NCBI GenBank assembly: GCA_002440945.1
Contig: DJWG01000037.1
Coordinates: forward strand, 1 to 21,154
Reading direction: 5' to 3'
DNA length: 21,154 nt
Source of the DNA: Rhodobacteraceae bacterium UBA6236
GTDB taxonomy: Bacteria; Pseudomonadota; Alphaproteobacteria; Rhodobacterales; Rhodobacteraceae
The notes under the pieces are model-generated. The model was not told where the DNA came from and made no database searches. It saw nothing but the letters and a program-made list of their open reading frames with translations. The position numbers and the translations under genes were made by a program. Shown piece by piece: positions 15,857 through 21,154 of the stretch (position 1 is the stretch's first letter; every line of letters starts with the position of its first letter).

Positions 15857-16960
15857 GTGGATTCGTCCTTTCGAACAGATAACTATGTGAATTTCGACCA
15901 CGTCCAGAAAAGTTACGATGGTGAAACACTGGTCGTGAAAGATCTGAACCTGACCATAGGTGAGGGCGAATTCCTGACGATGCTCGGGCCGTCGGGATCG
16001 GGCAAGACCACCTGCCTGATGATGCTGGCCGGGTTTGAGACCGCGACACATGGCGAGATCCGGCTTGCCGGGCGCAACATCAACTTGGTGCCGCCGCACA
16101 AGCGCGGGATCGGCATGGTGTTCCAGAACTACGCGCTGTTTCCACACATGACGGTCGGAGAGAACTTGGCCTTCCCGCTGGAAGTGCGCGGCATGGGCAA
16201 GTCCGAACGGGAATCCCGGATCATGCGCGCGCTGGACATGGTGCAGATGGGCCGGTTTGCCAACCGCCGACCTGCCCAGCTTTCGGGCGGGCAGCAACAG
16301 CGGATAGCGCTGGCCCGGGCGCTGGTGTTCGACCCGGCCCTGGTTCTGATGGACGAACCCTTGGGCGCGTTGGACAAGCAGCTGCGTGAACATATGCAGT
16401 TCGAGATCAAGCACCTGCATGAAAGCCTTGGGATCACGGTGGTCTACGTCACCCACGACCAGGGCGAGGCGCTAACAATGTCGGACCGGGTCGCTGTGTT
16501 CAACGATGGCCGGATCCAGCAGCTTGCCCCGCCGGCCGACCTGTATGAACGCCCCGAAAACAGCTTCGTCGCCCAGTTCATCGGCGAGAACAACAAGCTG
16601 CCCGGCACCGTCGAAGAGCTGTGTGGAAGCAAGGCCCTAGTGCGGCTGGCCACCGGAGAGCTGATTGACGCAACCCCCGTCAACGTTACCGAAAAGGGCC
16701 AGCGCACTCTGGTGTCGATCCGGCCCGAACGGGTGGAATTCAAGCCCGAGCTGATGCCAGAAGGCGCCCACTCCATCGACGCAGAGGTGCTGGAGGTCAT
16801 CTACATGGGCGACATCCTGCGCGTGGTGCTGCGCGTCGCAGGGGCGGACGATTTCGTGATGAAGATGCGCAACACCTTGGGGCAGACGCGGCTTGCCCAA
16901 GGCCAGAAGATCAAGGTCGGCTGGCACCCGCAGGATGCCAGGGCTCTCGACCCCCTCTGA
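15857..16960 (+). CDS. ABC transporter ATPase, PotA-like
   Basis: 367 residues from GTG 15857, which has GGGAG eight bases upstream; a GTG at 15836 would add seven residues. Walker A is GPSGSGKT (44-51), Q-loop Q90, signature LSGGQ (142-146), Walker B ending D166-E167, switch H200, then a C-terminal TOBE domain (from about residue 285) typical of polyamine/opine/iron importers. It lies 82 bp after the amidase gene with no clear terminator between, so probably in the same transcript. It powers the two permeases downstream together with the binding protein encoded at 4380-5450. Confidence 0.94.
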   Translation: MDSSFRTDNYVNFDHVQKSYDGETLVVKDLNLTIGEGEFLTMLGPSGSGKTTCLMMLAGFETATHGEIRLAGRNINLVPPHKRGIGMVFQNYALFPHMTVGENLAFPLEVRGMGKSERESRIMRALDMVQMGRFANRRPAQLSGGQQQRIALARALVFDPALVLMDEPLGALDKQLREHMQFEIKHLHESLGITVVYVTHDQGEALTMSDRVAVFNDGRIQQLAPPADLYERPENSFVAQFIGENNKLPGTVEELCGSKALVRLATGELIDATPVNVTEKGQRTLVSIRPERVEFKPELMPEGAHSIDAEVLEVIYMGDILRVVLRVAGADDFVMKMRNTLGQTRLAQGQKIKVGWHPQDARALDPL

Positions 16961-16996
16961 TGCGCGCCTGTCTTTTTCGACTGCAATGGACCGACA

Positions 16997-17013
16997 GGAG
17001 GGGGCCGCCCTCC
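16997..17013. promoter_or_regulatory. Small intercistronic hairpin before the first permease gene
   Basis: GGAGGG (16997-17002) and CCCTCC (17008-17013) form a 6-bp stem with a 5-base loop in the 85-bp gap between ATPase and permease genes. The stem hides a Shine-Dalgarno-like GGAGG, but the one actually used for the permease is GGAG at 17036. The role may be transcript stability. Confidence 0.35.
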
Positions 17014-17045
17014 GCCCGTAGCCTCCCTTTTCCACGGAGATCTCA

Positions 17046-18308
17046 ATGACCGACGTCCAAGTGACCGCGGTGCCCGCCGCATTGAAGACGAAGGAAGCCG
17101 TTCCGCTACGCGTCGCGCTTTCAAGGGCTCAGTCCCGGGCGCGCCGCCGCGCGTTCCTTCTTGTGCTGCCGCTGCTTCTGTTCATCCTGTTCACCTTTGT
17201 CGTGCCGATCGGACAAATGTTGCAACGTTCGGTCTATCACGACGGCTTTTCACGAAACGCGCCCAGGGTCTCGGCTTGGTTCCAGTCGAACCCTGACGGA
17301 ACCGAACCGGATGAAGCGGCCTTCGCCGCGCTGGCTGGGGACTTCAAGGAGATGAAGGCCAACAAGACGGCCGGAGAGGCGGGAACCCGCGTCAACTACA
17401 CCTTCTCGGGCACCCGGTCGCTTTTCACCGCGACCGCCCGTTCCGCCGATCGACTGGAGCCGCCGTTCAAGGAGGCGTTCCTGGCCGAGGATCCGAAATG
17501 GGGCGCTTCGGCTGTGTGGCAGGCCATGCGCTCGGCATCCTCGGCCTACACGGCGGACTTCTACCTGATCGCCACGGACAATGAACGCGCACCGGACGGC
17601 GGCATCCAGCGCGTGTCCAAGGACCAGCGCATCTATGTGCATCTGTTTTTCAAGACCTTTCTGCTGTCGGGGCTGATCACCTTCACCTGCTTGCTGCTAG
17701 CCTTCCCCGTGGCGCACCTGCTGGCGACCTTGCCGCTGCGCTATTCCAACCTGCTGATGATCTTTGTCCTGCTGCCCTTCTGGACCTCGCTTCTGGTGCG
17801 GACCACCTCGTGGATCGTCCTGTTGCAGGGGCAGGGGGTGCTGAACGATTTGCTGGTGGGTCTGGGCCTGATCGGTGACGAAAGTCGGTTGAAACTGATT
17901 TACAATCAGACCGGCACGGTGATCGTAATGACGCACATCCTGCTGCCCTTCATGATCCTGCCGCTTTATTCGGTGATGCGGGTGATCCCGCCGTCCTATG
18001 CCCGCGCGGCCCGGTCGCTGGGCGCGACCAGCTGGACGACCTTCCGTCGGATCTACCTGCCGCAGACCCTTCCGGGAATGGGTGCCGGGGCGCTTCTCGT
18101 CTTCATCCTGGCGGTCGGCTACTACATCACCCCGGCTCTGGTGGGCGGGGCGGACGGGCAACTCATCTCGAACCTGATCGACTTCCACATGGACAAGTCG
18201 AACTGGTCGCTGGCGGCCGCCTTGTCGGCGATGCTTCTGGCGGGGGTGCTGCTTCTCTACTGGCTCTACGACCGTTTGGTCGGCATCGACAACCTGAAAC
18301 TCGGCTGA
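17046..18308 (+). CDS. ABC transporter permease, PotB-like, with large periplasmic insert
   Basis: 420 residues. One membrane segment (about 36-57) is followed by a hydrophilic loop of about 140 residues (60-200), then five further segments (203-225, 237-260, 292-312, 347-368, 387-406). The EAA coupling motif is at 318-343 (ARAARSLGATSWTTFRRIYL). PotB proteins are usually about 280-300 residues, so the extra length is the loop after the first segment, which should face the periplasm. It may help dock the binding protein. GGAG six bases before the ATG supports the start. The next permease gene starts 14 bp after the stop. Confidence 0.92.
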   Translation: MTDVQVTAVPAALKTKEAVPLRVALSRAQSRARRRAFLLVLPLLLFILFTFVVPIGQMLQRSVYHDGFSRNAPRVSAWFQSNPDGTEPDEAAFAALAGDFKEMKANKTAGEAGTRVNYTFSGTRSLFTATARSADRLEPPFKEAFLAEDPKWGASAVWQAMRSASSAYTADFYLIATDNERAPDGGIQRVSKDQRIYVHLFFKTFLLSGLITFTCLLLAFPVAHLLATLPLRYSNLLMIFVLLPFWTSLLVRTTSWIVLLQGQGVLNDLLVGLGLIGDESRLKLIYNQTGTVIVMTHILLPFMILPLYSVMRVIPPSYARAARSLGATSWTTFRRIYLPQTLPGMGAGALLVFILAVGYYITPALVGGADGQLISNLIDFHMDKSNWSLAAALSAMLLAGVLLLYWLYDRLVGIDNLKLG

Positions 18309-18322
18309 GGAGCACCGCAAAG

Positions 18323-19255
18323 ATGGCCCTTCCCCTTTACGCTTCGCCGCTGGAACGCGCCTGGCACTATTCCTACAAGGTGATCTGCGTTGCGATCTTC
18401 GGGTTCCTGATCGCGCCGATTCTGGTGATCATCCCGCTGTCGTTCAACGCCGAACCCTATTTCACCTTCACCGAAAAGATGCTGAGCTTCGATCCGACGG
18501 GCTACGCGATGCGGTGGTATGATGTGCTGCTGACTACCGGGATGGCAGCGCCGGAACGCCTGCGCGATACGTCTTGGTGGTTGGATGTCTGGCAGAACGC
18601 GACCTGGGTGAAGGCCGCAAGGAACTCCGTCGTCATCGGGTTCTGGGCCACCATCCTTGCGACGGTCTTGGGAACGCTGGCGGCGCTGGGCCTCAGCCGG
18701 CCCGAGATGCCCTACCGTCGGGTGATCATGGCGATCCTGATCAGCCCGATGATCGTGCCGATTATAATCATCGCGACGGGGTTGTTCTTCTTCTACTCGA
18801 ACCCCTGTTCGATTGTCGGCATGCAGTGCACACGGTTGACGTCGACCTATTTGGGGGTGATCCTGGCCCACGCCACACTGGGAATCCCTTTCGTCATCAT
18901 TACCGTCACCGCTACCCTGTCAGGCTTCGACCAGTCACTGATCCGGGCGTCGGCCTCGCTTGGTGCCTCGCCCGGCCGGACCTTCTTCAAGGTGATCCTG
19001 CCGCTGATCCTTCCTGGGATTGTGTCGGGTGGCCTGTTCGCATTCGGCACCTCCTTCGACGAAGTGGTCGCCGTCCTGTTCATTGCAGGCCCCGAACAAC
19101 AGACGATCCCGCGCCAGATGTGGAACGGCATCCGGGAACAGATCAGCCCAGCAATTCTTGCGGTGGCGACGATTCTTGTCGTGGTGTCGATTGCGCTTCT
19201 CAGCACGATCGAACTCCTGCGCCGCAGGTCCGATCGACTGCGGGGCGTCGCCTGA
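18323..19255 (+). CDS. ABC transporter permease, PotC-like
   Basis: 310 residues. The first membrane segment is at about 18-40, then a periplasmic stretch (42-100), and segments near 102-124, 134-158, 176-196, 232-255 and 277-297. The EAA motif lies at 205-230 (SLIRASASLGASPGRTFFKV). The periplasmic stretch is longer than in typical PotC (about 60 residues), and a short loop NPCSIVGMQC holds two cysteines (162 and 169) that could form a disulfide. Last gene of the plus-strand run. GGAG precedes the ATG. Confidence 0.93.
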   Translation: MALPLYASPLERAWHYSYKVICVAIFGFLIAPILVIIPLSFNAEPYFTFTEKMLSFDPTGYAMRWYDVLLTTGMAAPERLRDTSWWLDVWQNATWVKAARNSVVIGFWATILATVLGTLAALGLSRPEMPYRRVIMAILISPMIVPIIIIATGLFFFYSNPCSIVGMQCTRLTSTYLGVILAHATLGIPFVIITVTATLSGFDQSLIRASASLGASPGRTFFKVILPLILPGIVSGGLFAFGTSFDEVVAVLFIAGPEQQTIPRQMWNGIREQISPAILAVATILVVVSIALLSTIELLRRRSDRLRGVA

Positions 19256-19279
19256 AGCGACCTGTGAGAAGGGCGAGGG

Positions 19280-19308
19280 CGCAGAACCTGCGGCCCCGCT
19301 CCTTGGGG
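19280..19308 (+). terminator. Weak tandem stem-loops after the transporter operon
   Basis: CGCAG-aac-CTGCG (19280-19292) is followed by CCCC-N7-GGGG (19294-19308), 25 bases past the last permease stop. There is no U-tract, so factor-independent termination is doubtful; it may mark the operon's 3' end. Confidence 0.25.
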
Positions 19309-19385
19309 GCAACGTCAGTGACGCCTCCCCGATTTCCTCAGCATGGCTGCACGTCGAACCAAGTAGTTCGTTCTGAACAATCCTT

Positions 19386-20104
19386 TCACGCTGCATCTGC
19401 GGTCAGATAGCGGCGGTTGGGCGGGATTTCTGAGATCCATAGCACTGCGATAATCGAGGCAAGCCAAGCCCGGAGGTGGGCCAGGATCTTGCGGATGTTG
19501 TGGTCGCAGGCGTTCAGGACGGCGAAGACCGCATCGCCGATGGTGCCTTTCACGGGACAGGCGGCCATCAGTCTTCATGTGGCCGATCTCTGCCTCAATC
19601 GCGCTTCGACGGCGCAGGTCTGCGATCAGTTTTGGCGTCAGGCCGCGCCTTGTGCCGCCGATCAGGACGCGGGTCGCCTCCACACCGTGGCCGCGATATC
19701 CGCGGTCGACGACGATCAGATCGGGGCGCTGGTCCGGTCAGTATCTTCACCTGTTCGAGGGCCTCTTTCAGGGTGTGGCCGTCGTAAGAGTTGCCCGCAA
19801 AGCTGCGCAATGCCGACCACAATGCCCGCGTCCAATGTGGTGACGACGCTGACCTTGCAGCCAAATTCATAGCGCACCCGGGCCTTGCTTTTCGAGATGC
19901 AATCCACCTCGAGTTCATGCAGGGCGTAGATCTTGTCGCTCCCCTTGGGCTGCTGATGCAGCAGCTGCGACACCAAGGCGAGCTTGGCGATGATCCGGTC
20001 CCGCAGGCCACCCTCGGGGATGTCCCGCAGGTGGCGGCGCAGGTCGCGCATGACGCGGCCAGTATAGCGCTTCAGCCTTTTCAATGCCTTGAGCATGCGC
20101 TTGA
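19386..20104 (-). pseudogene. Decayed IS5-family transposase (second type), 3' portion
   Basis: Transposase segments appear in order on the minus strand but in at least three frames: FKRMLKALKRLKRYTGRVMRD, KIYALHELEVDCISKSKARV, SFAGNSYDGHTLKEALEQVK, VEATRVLIGGTRRGLTPKLI, ADLRRRSAIEAEIGHMKTD, and CPVKGTIGDAVFAVLNACDH to the stop at 19386. Frameshifts lie near 19810 (one-base insertion), 19735 and 19565. The N-terminal half is absent: at about 20105 the sequence changes abruptly into a DNA methyltransferase fragment. It differs from the IS903-like remnant at 3713-4185. Not functional. Confidence 0.8.
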
Positions 20105-20322
20105 AACCGCCTGGCCGGGGGGCGAGTTGTTCAGGATCGGCCGCCGCATGCATTCCACCGGCTTCTGCGTGCCATGCACGGTGTCGGCGTCCTGATCCCG
20201 GTTGGCGATCTGCCACAGCGTCGTCTGCTCGCGGTCCCCCGCCCGATGGCCCTTGCCCTTGGCGCGGACGGCATACCAGCAGAGTTCGTGCTGCTAGTGG
20301 TAATCGCAGCGGCTCAGGACCG
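20105..20322 (-). pseudogene. Fragment of a second DNA methyltransferase, cut at both ends
   Basis: The minus strand encodes HELCWYAVRAKGKGH, then REQTTLWQIANRDQDADTVH and GTQKPVECMRRPILNNSPPG, which is the target-recognition to C-terminal portion of phage-type ParB/N6_N4 methyltransferases. In family members the QAV end leads into a YxPFxGSGTT SAM motif; here it runs straight into transposase sequence at about 20105. Upstream, VLSRCDYH continues the same frame but is separated by TAG (20294-20296), where relatives have an aromatic residue before QHE; TGG to TAG would explain it. It is unlike the intact methyltransferase at 1618 and clearly a relic. Confidence 0.75.
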
Positions 20323-20914
20323 TATATTTATCCAGCACCGCAGGTGCCGCCGCGTCGTTCATCATCGCAACGAGCCGCATCGCGCGATGCGGGGGCAGGT
20401 CGGCGATATTGGGCCGGATCTTGGTTTGCGTGAAAGTTCCCAGAGACAGCCCGGGAATCATCACCGCGACGCCCAAGACGATGAAGGCGATGGAGCGTCC
20501 TAAGACTGCCCAGCCGGACCGCTCCGCGGTCCGAGTTGTGCTGGGGCCTTTGAAAACGAGGACCAGGCTGATCAAGGGAATTGCTGCCAGGTAGGCGTTC
20601 CTGGGATCGCCATAGGCATCGACAGACCTTCTCCGAGCCGCGAAAGCAAGCAATAGGGCGCAAAATGCTATGAGTGTGAGATATGACCAACTTGCAGCAT
20701 CCACGTTGGAGGAAGAAACGGCGAGCCACAGTCCTGGCGCTCCATTCCAGAGAGCGGCCGTAGAAAGGACGATCAGGCCGTATAGGAACCGACCCATTGT
20801 TTTCGGCTCTCGGTCGATCCGCGACGTCACCTGCAATCCGGCCAAGAATAGCGACAAGACCAAAAGAAAACGTGGGACAAAACCGCTGGTCATGGCGAAA
20901 ACGAATTCGGTCAT
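20294..20914 (-). CDS. Hypothetical inner-membrane protein, C-terminus probably chimeric
   Basis: 206 residues from ATG 20914, chosen because GAGGG lies five bases upstream; ATG 20926 would add four residues without a ribosome-binding site. About five hydrophobic segments are visible (near residues 5-27, 39-61, 70-85, 98-113 and 130-152), with short loops. No family recognised. The last residues, VLSRCDYH, look like the start of the adjacent methyltransferase fragment in the same frame, so the natural C-terminus has probably been lost and the reading frame now ends at a stop inside that fragment. Expression and function are doubtful. It is surrounded by transposon debris. Confidence 0.5.
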   Translation of the reverse strand: MTEFVFAMTSGFVPRFLLVLSLFLAGLQVTSRIDREPKTMGRFLYGLIVLSTAALWNGAPGLWLAVSSSNVDAASWSYLTLIAFCALLLAFAARRRSVDAYGDPRNAYLAAIPLISLVLVFKGPSTTRTAERSGWAVLGRSIAFIVLGVAVMIPGLSLGTFTQTKIRPNIADLPPHRAMRLVAMMNDAAAPAVLDKYTVLSRCDYH

Positions 20915-20926
20915 CGCGGCCCTCAT

Positions 20927-21038
20927 TCTATTGTTCAGGACAACGCATTACCGCGCAGAACCCCACTATGCTCGCCATGTCTGAAAAATTCCGAGCGCAG
21001 GCACAAGCCTGAAATGTGCGAAACGCGATCTCTGTCTA
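20927..21038. other. Non-coding junction DNA
   Basis: Nothing coding is supported. A small dyad CAGGC-acaa-GCCTG lies near 20999-21012. It separates the membrane-protein gene from the IS481 scrap. Confidence 0.35.
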
Positions 21039-21130
21039 ATCGAGTTGCGCGACGGCGAACTTGGATGTTCGGTCGATGCCGACGAAGAGGAGAGGTTGCC
21101 CTCGGCAGTCTGCACTTCGGCAGTGTCGAT
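21036..21130 (-). pseudogene. IS481-family transposase scrap truncated by the right-hand IS
   Basis: The minus strand encodes IDTAEVQTAEG and, after a one-base deletion, LLFVGIDRTSKFAVAQLD, then TAG at 21038-21036. Family members have IDIAEVxTAEGKLYLFVGIDRTSKFAxxQL, the DDE core around the first catalytic Asp of IS481 transposases. Similarity begins exactly where the IS end at 21131 stops, so the IS interrupted it; the downstream part is lost. Confidence 0.75.
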
Positions 21131-21154
21131 GGGCTCTGTTGCATAAATCGGGTG
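21131..21154. mobile_element. Terminal inverted repeat of an IS lying to the right (IS5-family, IS903-group-like)
   Basis: GGGCTCTGTTGCATAAAT opens an element that continues beyond the window. The first 13 bases equal those of the end at 1-25; the following bases differ (TAAATC versus CAAAAC), so these may be opposite ends of the same element type or two related elements. It interrupts the IS481 scrap. Confidence 0.6.

Noticed and set aside
19373..20938. Nine-base inverted repeat CTGAACAAT at 19373-19381 and ATTGTTCAG at 20930-20938, as ends of one element
   Set aside because: The similarity does not extend beyond nine bases, and the enclosed DNA is a mosaic of unrelated fragments. Chance is likely.
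26..21130. Target-site duplication joining the two outer IS ends into a single composite transposon
   Set aside because: The bases next to the two IS ends differ, and each IS has another end outside the window, so no test is possible here.
1..21154. CRISPR arrays and tRNA genes
   Set aside because: I saw no regularly spaced 25-40-bp repeats and no cloverleaf-like sequence.

Overview
The window comes from a GC-rich alphaproteobacterium, most likely a Rhodobacteraceae member (Paracoccus/Rhodobacter-like). This is inferred from GC-rich codon use and the types of transporter, regulator and insertion sequence present; there is no rRNA or other marker gene to prove it. Both window edges are insertion-sequence ends carrying the same terminal motif, GGGCTCTGTTGCA, with the elements lying outside. 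The segment is therefore an inter-IS block.

Left part (1-4320): an array of ACAGGGAA repeats, then a phage/ICE-type control module. An XRE repressor and an ImmA-like zinc protease (minus strand) face a ParB-domain DNA methyltransferase and a DUF5681 protein (plus strand) across overlapping divergent promoters. The module ends abruptly at a decayed IS5-family transposase fragment (3713-4185).

Central part (4320-19255): a catabolic island of twelve intact genes plus two regulators. On the minus strand are a polyamine-type periplasmic binding protein and Rieske oxygenase 1, divergent from LysR regulator 1. On the plus strand a continuous run follows, divergent from LysR regulator 2: Rieske oxygenase 2, its FMN/2Fe-2S reductase, an extended SDR, an unrecognised 201-residue protein, an orphan AllG-like (DUF1116) protein, a GloA-like VOC protein, an amidase, and the ATPase and two permeases of the transporter. 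Both oxygenases have Glu instead of Asp at the position bridging the Rieske and iron sites, as in the carnitine oxygenase CntA. That fits oxidation of a quaternary or N-methylated amine. The inferred flow is import of a cationic N-compound, oxidative N-dealkylation by one or two oxygenases sharing one reductase, then processing by the SDR, unknown, AllG-like, VOC and amidase proteins. The substrate cannot be read from the sequence.

Right part (19256-21154): a graveyard. A frameshifted IS5-type transposase remnant (minus) is joined directly to a fragment of a second DNA methyltransferase. That fragment is in turn joined in frame to a small membrane protein gene. An IS481-family scrap follows, cut by the right-hand IS end. 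The most interesting items are the orphan AllG-like protein and the unknown 201-residue protein inside the Rieske operon, the Glu-bridged oxygenase pair, and the ImmA gene without a canonical start codon.
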